The notes beneath the pieces were generated by a model that saw nothing but the letters and a program-made list of their open reading frames with translations, made no database searches and was not told the origin of the DNA. A stretch of DNA of 64,000 bases from Ga0077555 sp041397775 (GTDB lineage: Bacteria; Pseudomonadota; Alphaproteobacteria; Rhizobiales; Hyphomicrobiaceae): assembly GCA_041397775.1 (NCBI GenBank), contig JAWKWB010000008.1:267963-331962 (forward strand), in the 5' to 3' direction. Below, one piece after another: positions 1 to 8,001 of the stretch. The position numbers were made by a program, and so were the translations under genes. Numbering within the stretch: the first letter of the stretch is position 1; each line of letters begins with the position of its first letter.

Positions 1-153
1 TTCCGTCTTCGGCTCACTGCCGACACTCGCCAGCGGGCTGATGTCGCCCATCTGCGCACATGCGCCCAGGGAGAGGGTTGCGAGCAAAACAGCCGAGCGG
101 GTCACCACCCGGTAAGTGCGGATCGTCAGACAGCGATCCAGACTGCTGCTCAT
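1..153 (-). CDS. Putative lipoprotein, N-terminal part only (runs off the window)
   Basis: The 51 visible codons start at an ATG at 151-153 preceded by a GGAGGG Shine-Dalgarno sequence. They encode a basic N-terminus, a hydrophobic stretch (AVLLATLSL) and a lipobox LGAC, so the mature protein probably begins at a lipidated cysteine in the inner or outer membrane. The remaining residues (AQMGDISPLASVGSEPKTE) do not identify a family. The gene continues beyond position 1, so its function cannot be assigned. Confidence 0.65.
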   Translation of the reverse strand, partial: MSSSLDRCLTIRTYRVVTRSAVLLATLSLGACAQMGDISPLASVGSEPKTE

Positions 154-379
154 AGTCACCCTCCATACTGTCACGTTGCACCACAGGGTGCGCACGACTG
201 TTCTCGCACCCAATACTGCGCGACAGCAGTCAACAAAGCCTTAAGGCGTGTGCCGAAGTGACCGATTGGCCGACGGGGATTGAGGGAGGACGGGCGCGCG
301 GATAAATATCGGTCCAACATCACCGCGGCGAACGATGCCGCCCGTTGCAGCCCATCAGACGACGAAGCGAGAGCCCCCT

Positions 380-1783
380 ATGGATCCAGTGTCGATCTTT
401 CTTGCCCCCGACAGCACAGAACCGACGCTGCCGCTCTGGACCGTGCGCCCTGCGACCGTCGCCGGCCTGGCGTCGTCCTTGTCGAGCGAGCAGATGCGCT
501 GGCTCGACAGCATCGGCTTCAAGGGCGAGGCGAAGAAGGTGGCGCTCCTGCCCGGCGCCGATGGCGCGCTCGCCGGCGCCGTGGTCGGCCTGGGTGATGC
601 AGCGAAGCGGCCGGCCGAACCCGACGACGTGGTGATGGGGCTGCTGCCGGGCCAGCTTCCCGCCAAGGCGTTCCATCTGGCCGAGGCTGGGGCCGATGCG
701 ACACTTGCCGCCGTCGCCTGGGGGTTGGGCGCATACCGGTTCCGGCGCTACAAGGCCGGCAATGGTTCGGACTTGGCGCGTCTCAGGATTCCCGCGGGTG
801 CAGACCGGCGTGCGGTCGAGGCCATCGTCGGCGGCGTGCATCTGGGCCGCGACCTCATCAACACGCCCTCCAACGACATGGGACCCGCCGAACTCGAGGC
901 CGCCGCCCGCGACGTCGCCCAACGCTTCGGTGCAAAGGTGACGTCGATCGTGGGCGATGCACTCCTCGAGCAGAATTTTCCGCTCATCCATGCGGTCGGG
1001 CGGGCAAGCCCGCGCGCGCCGCGCCTCATCGACATCGTCGCAGGCCGCGAGGGTGCACCGAAGGTGACCATCGTCGGCAAGGGCATCTGCTTCGATACGG
1101 GCGGGCTCGACATCAAGCCGGCGAGCGCGATGCTGCTGATGAAGAAGGATATGGGCGGGGCCGCGACCGCGCTGGCGCTCGCCCACATGATCCTTTCGCT
1201 CGGCCTCGACGTGCGGTTGCGCGTGTTGCTGCCAACGGCGGAGAACAGCATTGCGGGCAATGCCTTCCGGCCGGGTGACGTCATTCGCAGCCGCGCCGGC
1301 AAAACCGTGGAAATCGGCAACACCGATGCGGAAGGCCGTCTGGTGCTCGCCGACGCACTGGCGTTCGCCGACGAGGATCGCCCCGATCACCTCATCTCGT
1401 TCGCCACGCTGACGGGCGCAGCGCGCGTCGCCGTCGGACCGGAGCTGGCGCCCTATTTCACCACCGACGATGCGACGGCGCAGGCACTCGAAAGCGCAGG
1501 GCTCGCGGTTGGCGATCCCTTGTGGCGACTGCCTTTCACCGCCGCCTATCAAGGCTCGCTCGACAGCCCGGTGGCGGACATGAACAACGTCTCCGAAGGC
1601 GGCTTTGCCGGCGCGATCGTCGCAGCCGTCTTTCTCGAGCGTTTCGTGACGCAGGCCAGCCGCTACACGCACTTCGACATCTGGGGATGGCGGGCGGCGG
1701 GCAAAGCGCTCGGCCCCAAGGGCGGCGAAACCAACGCCGCGCGCGCCGTGCTCGAGATGCTGCAGCGAACCTACGGGCGCTGA
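380..1783 (+). CDS. Leucyl aminopeptidase family (M17) metallopeptidase
   Basis: A 467-residue M17 aminopeptidase, which removes N-terminal amino acids from peptides with two divalent metal ions. The family signature NTDAEGRL is at about residues 314-321. The upstream metal-site segment GKGICFDTGGLDIKP and the lysine-rich MKKDMGG stretch are intact. The N-terminal half is short and divergent, as in the ~460-residue alphaproteobacterial members rather than E. coli PepA (~500). ATG at 380 was chosen because the extra 15 residues from an in-frame ATG at 335 are unlike the family; neither start has a strong ribosome binding site. The NlpC/P60 gene follows after 26 bp, so the two are probably co-transcribed. 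Probably cytoplasmic, as no signal peptide is visible. Confidence 0.92.
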   Translation: MDPVSIFLAPDSTEPTLPLWTVRPATVAGLASSLSSEQMRWLDSIGFKGEAKKVALLPGADGALAGAVVGLGDAAKRPAEPDDVVMGLLPGQLPAKAFHLAEAGADATLAAVAWGLGAYRFRRYKAGNGSDLARLRIPAGADRRAVEAIVGGVHLGRDLINTPSNDMGPAELEAAARDVAQRFGAKVTSIVGDALLEQNFPLIHAVGRASPRAPRLIDIVAGREGAPKVTIVGKGICFDTGGLDIKPASAMLLMKKDMGGAATALALAHMILSLGLDVRLRVLLPTAENSIAGNAFRPGDVIRSRAGKTVEIGNTDAEGRLVLADALAFADEDRPDHLISFATLTGAARVAVGPELAPYFTTDDATAQALESAGLAVGDPLWRLPFTAAYQGSLDSPVADMNNVSEGGFAGAIVAAVFLERFVTQASRYTHFDIWGWRAAGKALGPKGGETNAARAVLEMLQRTYGR

Positions 1784-1809
1784 CCAACGAGACCGAGGAT
1801 CGCACCGGC

Positions 1810-2682
1810 ATGACCGCGACACCGCTGGACCGCCGTCTCAACGCCTATCGCGCCGACCTTGCGGACGCGCGCCTGCAGGGGCGCGTCGCAGCGGACCGTT
1901 TCGTTGCGGGCCTCCCGCGCGCGGTGGTCTTGCCGGTTGCGCCGCTGCATGCGCGCCCCGACGTGCACTCAGGACGCGACAGCGAATTGATCTACGGTGA
2001 AACCGTGCGTGTCTTCGAGATGTGCAACGGCTGGGCTTGGGTCCAGTCGGACGCCGACGGATACGTCGGCTATGCGCCCGCGAGCGCGCTCGGATCGGCT
2101 GCCGGCCTTGCCACCCATCGCGTGACGGCGCTGGCGACGTTCGTCTATCAGCGTGCCGACATCAAGGCGCCCGTTCTGGCGCGGCTGCCCTTCGGGGCGC
2201 GCCTCCACGTTACCGCCGAGGATGCGGGGTTCGCGGTACTCGCCGATGGCGGCTTCGTGTTCGAGGGCCATGTCGCACCAGCGTCCCGGGCCGAGACGGA
2301 TTTCGTGGAGGTCGCCGCGCGCTTCCTGGGCGTTCCCTATCTGTGGGGCGGACGCAGCAGCCTCGGCCTCGATTGCTCCGCGCTGGTGCAGACCGCGCTT
2401 TCCGCCTGTGGCATCGCCTGCCCGCGCGATAGCGACATGCAGGAGGCCGGGCTCGGGGCAGTGGTGGCGGCGCCGGTCGCCGGCCACGAGCTGCGGCGCG
2501 GCGATCTCGTATTCTGGCGCGGGCACGTGGCCATTGCGATGGGAGAGGGACGGATTCTGCACGCCAACGCGCATCACATGGCCGTAGCGACCGAGGATGC
2601 CGACAGCGCCATCGCACGCATCGCGGCCGGCGGCAGCGCCATCACGTCCGTCCGGCGCCTGGCCGGCGCGCGTGCGACCTGA
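1810..2682 (+). CDS. NlpC/P60 family cysteine peptidase with SH3-like N-terminal domains
   Basis: A 290-residue protein. Residues ~45-160 look like two bacterial SH3-like segments (GWAWVQSDADGYVGY is typical), and residues ~165-285 form the NlpC/P60 domain. The catalytic cysteine is in GLDCSALVQ, the histidine in RGHVAIAM and the third polar residue in HANAHHM. Family members of this layout hydrolyse D-Glu-(meso-DAP or Lys) bonds in cell-wall peptides; without a signal peptide this one may act on recycled muropeptides in the cytoplasm. Its pairing with the aminopeptidase 26 bp upstream suggests a muropeptide or peptide degradation unit. It converges tail-to-tail with dgoA with no intergenic base between the stop codons. 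Confidence 0.9.
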   Translation: MTATPLDRRLNAYRADLADARLQGRVAADRFVAGLPRAVVLPVAPLHARPDVHSGRDSELIYGETVRVFEMCNGWAWVQSDADGYVGYAPASALGSAAGLATHRVTALATFVYQRADIKAPVLARLPFGARLHVTAEDAGFAVLADGGFVFEGHVAPASRAETDFVEVAARFLGVPYLWGGRSSLGLDCSALVQTALSACGIACPRDSDMQEAGLGAVVAAPVAGHELRRGDLVFWRGHVAIAMGEGRILHANAHHMAVATEDADSAIARIAAGGSAITSVRRLAGARAT

Positions 2683-3300
2683 TCAAGCGACTGTGGCGAC
2701 GAGAGCTGCGGCAGCTGCCGCGACGGCCGATGCCGGTTTGCCGGGGCTGTAGAGCGCGGAACCGATGCCGAAGGCATTTGCCCCCGCCGCGCGGTAGGCC
2801 GGGATGTTTGCCGCCGAGACGCCGCCCACGGGCACGAGAAGCGCATCGCGCGGCAGGACGGCGCGCATCGCCTTCACCACCGCCGGCGTGATCATCTCGC
2901 CCGGGAACAGCTTCAGTCCGTCGGCACCGGCGCGCAAGGCCGCGAAGGCCTCGCTCGGCGTGGCGACGCCGGGCAGAACCCAGATGCCGGCGTCCTTGGC
3001 GGCAGCCACAATGGCCGGATCGAAATGCGGCATGACGGCAAGACGACCGCCTGCCGCGCACACGGCGGCGACATCCTCGAGCGACATGACGGTGCCGGCG
3101 CCGACGATCGCGCGGCTGCCGAAACGCTCCTGCAAGAGCGCAATCGAGCGGCACGGCTCCGGCGAGTTCAACGGCACCTCGAGCACGCGAAAACCGGCAT
3201 CGACCAGCGCCGCGCCGACATCGGCGGCCTCGGGCGGCGTCAGGCCACGCAGGATCGCGATCAGGGGACATTGGCGCAGGGCTTCGACCAGTTCACTCAT
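2683..3300 (-). CDS. dgoA: 2-dehydro-3-deoxy-6-phosphogalactonate aldolase (KDPG/KDPGal aldolase family)
   Basis: A 205-residue class I aldolase of the KDPG/KDPGal family, expected to split 2-dehydro-3-deoxy-6-phosphogalactonate into pyruvate and glyceraldehyde 3-phosphate. The catalytic glutamate is E41 (RVLEVPLNSP); the Schiff-base lysine lies in GADGLKLFPGE; the phosphate-binding PVGGV and GIGSALY segments are present. The assignment to the galactonate rather than the gluconate pathway rests on the neighbour: its ATG overlaps the stop of the galactonokinase gene by 4 bp (ATGA), so the two are translationally coupled. KDPG aldolase activity cannot be excluded from sequence alone. Confidence 0.9.
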   Translation of the reverse strand: MSELVEALRQCPLIAILRGLTPPEAADVGAALVDAGFRVLEVPLNSPEPCRSIALLQERFGSRAIVGAGTVMSLEDVAAVCAAGGRLAVMPHFDPAIVAAAKDAGIWVLPGVATPSEAFAALRAGADGLKLFPGEMITPAVVKAMRAVLPRDALLVPVGGVSAANIPAYRAAGANAFGIGSALYSPGKPASAVAAAAAALVATVA

Positions 3301-4256
3301 CGCAGGGCTCCCAGGAGGCCGGCGGCCTTTGCGACGGCGATCAGGCCGGCGACGACGCAATCGGCCGGGGCTTGCTCGCTGGCGCGGCCGAGAATATCCA
3401 GCGCCGTGGCATAGCGCCCGGTCAGCGCAGCCTCCCCGATCAGGATCACGCGCTGTGCATCGCGTGCGGCCTCACGGATTTCCGCGCCGATCAGCAGGCC
3501 CGAGAGATAGTCGGCAAGATCTCCCTCGGGAACGCCGCCCAGCAGGCCCTGGGTGCGCGCGGAGAAGATGGCATGCAGCAGCGTGCCGGGTCCGCCGGAG
3601 AGGCTTGCGGCCGTTTCGACACCGCGTGTGAAGCCGCACGGGGACGCGCTGTCTGCCGGCATCATGCGGCCGAGGATGGTATGCCCCCGCAAAGCCGCGA
3701 AGAGTTCGCCCGTCATGTACGTTGCGAAGGCGGTGATCGCCCCGTCCGCCACCGTCACCCATTTGGCATGCGTGCCGGGAAGCACGAACGTGCCGCCATC
3801 GCGCGCCATGAGCTGCATAGCGCCGAAGATCTGGGTCTCTTCACCGCGCATCACGTCCGGCAGGCCATTGCGATCCGTGCCGGCGATGCCCGGTGCGATG
3901 ACGACCGGCGCGGGCGCATCCGAGGGAACGCGAACAGCTGCCGCAGCGATGTCAGCGAGGCGTGCCGGCAGGCTGGCGTAGGGGGCCTCGTGCCACCCCT
4001 GGCGGCTGCCGATCATGCCGCTGAGCGCAACAGGCAAAGCCCCATGGCGTTGGCGCCACGGGGCTATCGTCGTCTCGAGCGTTTCGGGGAAAGCGCCATC
4101 CGTCACGGCCATGATGCCGTCGGCCGAGCGCACGACATCGAGGATGGTGCCATCTGCTGCGGTCAGGTACGCCCGCAGCGACGACGTGCCCCAATCTACC
4201 GCGATCAAAGCCGGCGACGGCGTCTCTTTCAGACGATCGTCGCCGCGCGCGGTCAT
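3297..4256 (-). CDS. dgoK: 2-dehydro-3-deoxygalactonokinase
   Basis: A 319-residue DgoK-family sugar kinase of the actin-like ATPase fold, predicted to phosphorylate 2-dehydro-3-deoxygalactonate at O6 in the De Ley-Doudoroff pathway. The N-terminal phosphate-1 loop AVDWGTSSLRAYL and the segments MRGEETQIFGA and LPGTHAKWV are characteristic of the family. A GGGGAG ribosome binding site lies 8 nt before the ATG. It begins only 27 bp after the rplQ stop on the same strand with no terminator visible in the gap, so it probably receives read-through from the ribosomal operon. No galactonate transporter or regulator is in the window. Confidence 0.9.
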   Translation of the reverse strand: MTARGDDRLKETPSPALIAVDWGTSSLRAYLTAADGTILDVVRSADGIMAVTDGAFPETLETTIAPWRQRHGALPVALSGMIGSRQGWHEAPYASLPARLADIAAAAVRVPSDAPAPVVIAPGIAGTDRNGLPDVMRGEETQIFGAMQLMARDGGTFVLPGTHAKWVTVADGAITAFATYMTGELFAALRGHTILGRMMPADSASPCGFTRGVETAASLSGGPGTLLHAIFSARTQGLLGGVPEGDLADYLSGLLIGAEIREAARDAQRVILIGEAALTGRYATALDILGRASEQAPADCVVAGLIAVAKAAGLLGALR

Positions 4257-4283
4257 GGGGCTTTCTCCCCGATTGGACCTGGA

Positions 4284-4730
4284 TCAGACCAGGCCGCCCT
4301 GCTCGCCGCTGTCGCCCTGGGCCTTCAGCTCGGCCTCGTGGCGGGCGCGATCCTCGGCGCCCTTGGCGGCGACGTCGCGATCGACCAGCTCGATGACGGC
4401 GCGCGGGGCGCTGTCGCCGTAGCGGAAGCCGGCCTTGAGCACGCGCGTGTAACCGCCGTTGCGGTCCTTGTAGCGCGGGCCCAGAACATCGAAGAGCTTC
4501 TTCGTCATGGCCTCGTCGCGCATGCGGGAGGCGGCCAGGCGGCGCGAGTTCAGGTCACCGCGCTTGGCGAGCGTGATGTACTTGTCCATGACGCGCTTCA
4601 GGTCCTTCGCCTTCGGCAGCGTGGTGACGATCTGCTCATGCTTGATGAGCGCAGCCACCATGTTCGAGAACATGGCCTGGCGGTGACCGACGTCGCGGTT
4701 GAACCGCCGTCCAAGCATTCTGTGTCGCAT
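4284..4730 (-). CDS. rplQ: 50S ribosomal protein L17
   Basis: A 148-residue L17, a large-subunit protein near the exit tunnel. The N-terminus MRHRMLGRRFNRDVGHRQAM and the YTRVLKAGFRYGDSAPRAVIE-type core are standard. The C-terminal ~30 residues are a charged alphaproteobacterial extension ending EQGGLV. It is the last ribosomal gene of the alpha operon, 101 bp after rpoA, and is followed unusually closely by dgoK. Confidence 0.98.
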   Translation of the reverse strand: MRHRMLGRRFNRDVGHRQAMFSNMVAALIKHEQIVTTLPKAKDLKRVMDKYITLAKRGDLNSRRLAASRMRDEAMTKKLFDVLGPRYKDRNGGYTRVLKAGFRYGDSAPRAVIELVDRDVAAKGAEDRARHEAELKAQGDSGEQGGLV

Positions 4731-4831
4731 TTTTCAAACCCTTGCGTTGTTTAACGGGGAGGTTCTTCGGCCTCACCTCGTTGCGGAGAACGACCGGTGC
4801 AGCGCGCGTGCACTCACCGGCCATCCAATTC

Positions 4832-5848
4832 TCAGAGCTGGTCCTCGTACCGCTTGGCCAGTTCCTCGATGTTGTCGGGCGGCCAATTGGGGACTTCCAT
4901 GCCCAGATGCAGGCCCATGGAGGCCAGCACTTCCTTGATCTCGTTGAGCGACTTGCGTCCGAAGTTCGGCGTGCGAAGCATCTCTGCCTCGCTCTTCTGG
5001 ATGAGGTCGCCGATGTAGACGATGTTGTCGTTCTTCAGGCAGTTGGCCGAACGCACCGAAAGCTCGAGCTCGTCCACCTTCTTGAGCAGTGCCGCGTTGA
5101 ACGACAGCTCGGGATGGACACGCTCCTCGACGGCGCGCTTGGGCTCCTCGAAGTTGACGAACACCGAGAGCTGGTCCTGCAGGATGCGGGCGGCGAGCGC
5201 CACGGCGTCCTCGGGCTTCACGGAACCGTCCGTCTCGACCGTCATGGTCAGCTTGTCGTAGTTGAGAATCTGCCCTTCACGGGTGTTCTCGACCTTGTAG
5301 GAGACCTTCTTGACCGGGCTGAACAGGCTGTCCACGGGGATCAGGCCGATCGGCGCGTCGTCCGGGCGATTCCGGTCGGCGGGCACGTAGCCCTTGCCCA
5401 TGGAGGCCGTGAACTCCATGCGGATCGAGGCGCCCTGGTCGAGCGTGCAGATGATGTGGTCCGGGTTGAGGATCTCGACGTCGGAGCTGGTCTCGATGTC
5501 GCCAGCCCGCGCAGGACCGCGACCCTCCTTCTTGAGGACCATGCGCTTGACGCCGTCGGAGTGGACGCGCAGCGCGATATCCTTGATGTTGAGGATGATG
5601 TTGGTCACATCCTCGCGTACGCCGGGGATCGACGAGAACTCGTGCAGCACGCCGTCGATCTGCACCGTGTTGATGGCCGAGCCCTGCAGCGAGGACAACA
5701 GCACGCGGCGCAGCGCATTGCCGAGCGTCATGCCAAAGCCGCGCTCGAGCGGCTCGGCGACCATCGTCGCCACGCGGTCCTTGTCGCGGCCGGACTCGAT
5801 GTGGAGCTTGCCCGGCTTGATGAGGTCCTGCCAGTTTTTCTGCAACAC
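4832..5848 (-). CDS. rpoA: DNA-directed RNA polymerase subunit alpha
   Basis: A 338-residue RNA polymerase alpha subunit; two copies nucleate core assembly, and the C-terminal domain contacts UP elements and activators. The N-terminal dimerisation domain spans ~1-235 (ERGFGMTLGNALRRVLLSS) and the CTD ~255-338 (ELSVRSANCLKN, LGRKSLNEIK-like). The start is a GTG at 5848, giving fM-LQKNWQDLIKP as in other alphaproteobacterial RpoA. It has GAGGTGA 5 nt upstream, whereas the longer reading to 5902 adds residues unlike the family. It sits between rpsK and rplQ in the usual alpha-operon order. Confidence 0.97.
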   Translation of the reverse strand: MLQKNWQDLIKPGKLHIESGRDKDRVATMVAEPLERGFGMTLGNALRRVLLSSLQGSAINTVQIDGVLHEFSSIPGVREDVTNIILNIKDIALRVHSDGVKRMVLKKEGRGPARAGDIETSSDVEILNPDHIICTLDQGASIRMEFTASMGKGYVPADRNRPDDAPIGLIPVDSLFSPVKKVSYKVENTREGQILNYDKLTMTVETDGSVKPEDAVALAARILQDQLSVFVNFEEPKRAVEERVHPELSFNAALLKKVDELELSVRSANCLKNDNIVYIGDLIQKSEAEMLRTPNFGRKSLNEIKEVLASMGLHLGMEVPNWPPDNIEELAKRYEDQL

Positions 5849-6026
5849 GATCGTCACCTCGAATTTTCTGGGGCCGACTTTCAAACGCCGGCCGCGCCTC
5901 ATGCCTGGGATCAGGCCGGGCGCGACGTGAGGGGCACTGTTTCCGCCGGGGGAAGGCGGTATGCCCGTAATCGTCTTGGACGGGGAGAAGCCGCCTGCGC
6001 CTCCCTGCCCGAGCCGTCGGAACGCG

Positions 6027-6428
6027 TTAGACGCGGCGCCGCTTACGCGGGCGGCAGCCGTTGTGCGGGATCGTCGTCACGTCGCGGATCGACGTGATCT
6101 GGAAGCCCGCCGCCTGGAGCGCGCGCAGTGCCGACTCGCGGCCGGAGCCCGGACCGCAAACCTCGACTTCGAGCGTGCGCATGCCGTGCTCTGCGGCCTT
6201 GCGGGCCGCATCGTCAGCGGCAACCTGCGCGGCGTAGGGGGTCGACTTGCGCGAGCCCTTGAAGCCCATCGTGCCAGCGGACGACCAGGCGATGGCGTTG
6301 CCCTGCGCATCGGTGATGGTGATCATCGTGTTGTTGAACGACGCGTTGACGTGGGCCACGCCCGACGCGATGTTCTTGCGCTCGCGGCGACGAACCTTGC
6401 CGCGGCCTTGGGCTTGATCTTTGGCCAT
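6027..6428 (-). CDS. rpsK: 30S ribosomal protein S11
   Basis: A 133-residue S11, which binds 16S rRNA on the platform near the mRNA exit site. The conserved GVAHVNASFNNTMITITD block, CGPGSGRESALRAL and the arginine-rich C-terminus HNGCRPRKRRRV are intact. It is preceded by rpsM (96-bp gap) and followed by rpoA in the alpha operon. Confidence 0.98.
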   Translation of the reverse strand: MAKDQAQGRGKVRRRERKNIASGVAHVNASFNNTMITITDAQGNAIAWSSAGTMGFKGSRKSTPYAAQVAADDAARKAAEHGMRTLEVEVCGPGSGRESALRALQAAGFQITSIRDVTTIPHNGCRPRKRRRV

Positions 6429-6524
6429 ATTCCAATGGGCTCCGTGACGATCTGAATGGGTGGCCGGCAGCTCCAGGCTGGCCCGGCGCGGTGGCGCCCC
6501 GAACCGGGGCGCCTGGGCTCGTGA

Positions 6525-6902
6525 TTACTTCGACGCCTGCTTCTTGCCGGCGATCGGCTTCGCCTTGCCCTTGCGGGTGCGGGCGTTCGTGTGCGTGCGC
6601 TGGCCGCGAACGGGCAGGCCACGGCGATGGCGCAGGCCGCGGTAGCAGCCCAGGTCCATCAGGCGCTTGATGTTCATGGCGACGTCACGGCGCAGGTCGC
6701 CCTCGACGATGTAGTCGCGGTCGATCGTCTCGCGGATCTGCAACACCTCGGCGTCCGTCAGCTCGTTGACGCGACGCTCGGCGGGGATCCCGACGCGCTC
6801 GCAGACTTCCTGAGCGAACTTCGGCCCAATTCCATGAATGTACTGGAGCGCAATGACGACGCGCTTCTGCGTCGGAATGTTTACACCAGCGATACGTGCC
6901 AC
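6525..6902 (-). CDS. rpsM: 30S ribosomal protein S13
   Basis: A 125-residue S13 of the 30S head that contacts the P-site tRNA and the 50S subunit. The N-terminal IAGVNIP, the helix-two-turn-helix GIGPKFAQEVCE and the C-terminal basic tail RGQRTHTNARTRKGKAKP are present. The start codon is GTG (6902), with GAGGAG about 8 nt upstream. It follows adk after a gap of about 350-400 bp that is long for this operon. Confidence 0.98.
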   Translation of the reverse strand: MARIAGVNIPTQKRVVIALQYIHGIGPKFAQEVCERVGIPAERRVNELTDAEVLQIRETIDRDYIVEGDLRRDVAMNIKRLMDLGCYRGLRHRRGLPVRGQRTHTNARTRKGKAKPIAGKKQASK

Positions 6903-7311
6903 GTGCGATCTCCTCGATCCGATCTAGTCGCCGGCCAGCCACCCCGCATCGGAATGAGAGCCCGGTCCGTTTCTTCATCACCCTCGGGAGTAGCGGCGCC
7001 TTGCGGTTACCGTCGCCCGTCTCATCATTCGTCTCATTCGTCCATCGTCTTCACGAGGGACGTTTTCTTTCCCGCTCCAGCCTTCCCGCTCCAGCGGAAT
7101 GTCCGGCCTCGCCGCGCTCACGAAGCGCGCGTTGGACCGCTGCTCGTGCCGTTTCCAGCCATTCCTGGACGTCAGGGAAAGCAAAAGGCACCGATTCCGC
7201 GCATCTCGGCGCAGACCCGGCGATCTCTCATGCCTCGTTAAACCCGACGTTTCTAGTCAACCCTTTTCCTCACGTCAACACCTGTGACGACATGCCGCTT
7301 GACCAAATGGC
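6903..7311. other. 409-bp gap between adk and rpsM, no gene seen
   Basis: No convincing open reading frame. On the minus strand it contains TTGACT (near 7258) without a matching -10 box, a direct repeat of GCTGGAGCGGGAA near 7080-7110 and a small stem CGCGCT/AGCGCG near 7120. A promoter or leader for the rpsM-rpsK-rpoA-rplQ group would be expected here, but I cannot place one with confidence. Confidence 0.4.
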
Positions 7312-7962
7312 CTAGCGGGCGTCCAGAATCGCCCGAATGTCGGCCGTCACCGCTTCGATCGCGGCCATGCCGTCGACCGATTTCAGCGATTTCTTGCAGT
7401 AGTAATAGCCGATCAGCGGCGCCGTCTCACGGTAGTAGGCCATGAGGCGGGTCGTGACCGTCTTTTCGTTGTCGTCCTCGCGGCGCGTGAACTCGTGCCC
7501 GCCGCATTTGTCGCAGGTGCCTGCGACCTTCGGCTTCTTGAACGTGTCGTGATAGCCCTCGCCGCAGTTGGCGCAGGTGGATCGTCCCACGACGCGCGCC
7601 ACCAGCAGCTCGGGATCGACACGCAGCTCGATGACGGCGTCGATGGCGCGGCCTTTCCGGGCCATCATGTCATCGAGTGCGTCTGCCTGGGCGAGCGTGC
7701 GCGGAAAGCCGTCGAGGATGAACCCCTTGGCGCAGTCGGGCTGATCGATGCGATCGGCGATGATGCCGACGACCACGGCATCGGGGACGAGCTGTCCCTT
7801 GGCCATGATCTCCTTGGCTTCGAGGCCCACCTTCGTGCCGGCCTTGACGGCGGCGCGCAGCATGTCGCCCGTCGAGAGCTGGACGAGGCCATGGCTCGTC
7901 GAGATCTCCTTGGCCTGGGTGCCTTTGCCGGCTCCCGGCGGCCCCAACAGGATCAGGTTCAT
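7312..7962 (-). CDS. adk: Adenylate kinase
   Basis: A 216-residue long-form adenylate kinase catalysing ATP + AMP = 2 ADP. The P-loop GPPGAGKGT is at residues 7-15, the AMP site includes LSTGDMLR, and GFPRT is present. The LID carries four cysteines (CANC and CDKCGG), so a structural zinc site is predicted, as in many alphaproteobacterial and Gram-positive enzymes but not E. coli. The ATG at 7962 is preferred over an upstream TTG/GTG because GGGGAG lies 8 nt before it. It is in the usual secY-adk-rpsM position. Confidence 0.98.
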   Translation of the reverse strand: MNLILLGPPGAGKGTQAKEISTSHGLVQLSTGDMLRAAVKAGTKVGLEAKEIMAKGQLVPDAVVVGIIADRIDQPDCAKGFILDGFPRTLAQADALDDMMARKGRAIDAVIELRVDPELLVARVVGRSTCANCGEGYHDTFKKPKVAGTCDKCGGHEFTRREDDNEKTVTTRLMAYYRETAPLIGYYYCKKSLKSVDGMAAIEAVTADIRAILDAR

Positions 7963-8001
7963 TGGTCGTCTCCCCGTCACCTGGGCTCCCTGGTTCTACG
8001 A

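Noticed and set aside
6978..7184. A 68-codon minus-strand frame in the adk-rpsM gap
   Set aside because: No ribosome binding site, Arg/Glu-rich composition and no resemblance to a known spc/alpha operon gene (rpmJ would be ~37 residues with a zinc motif, which is absent).
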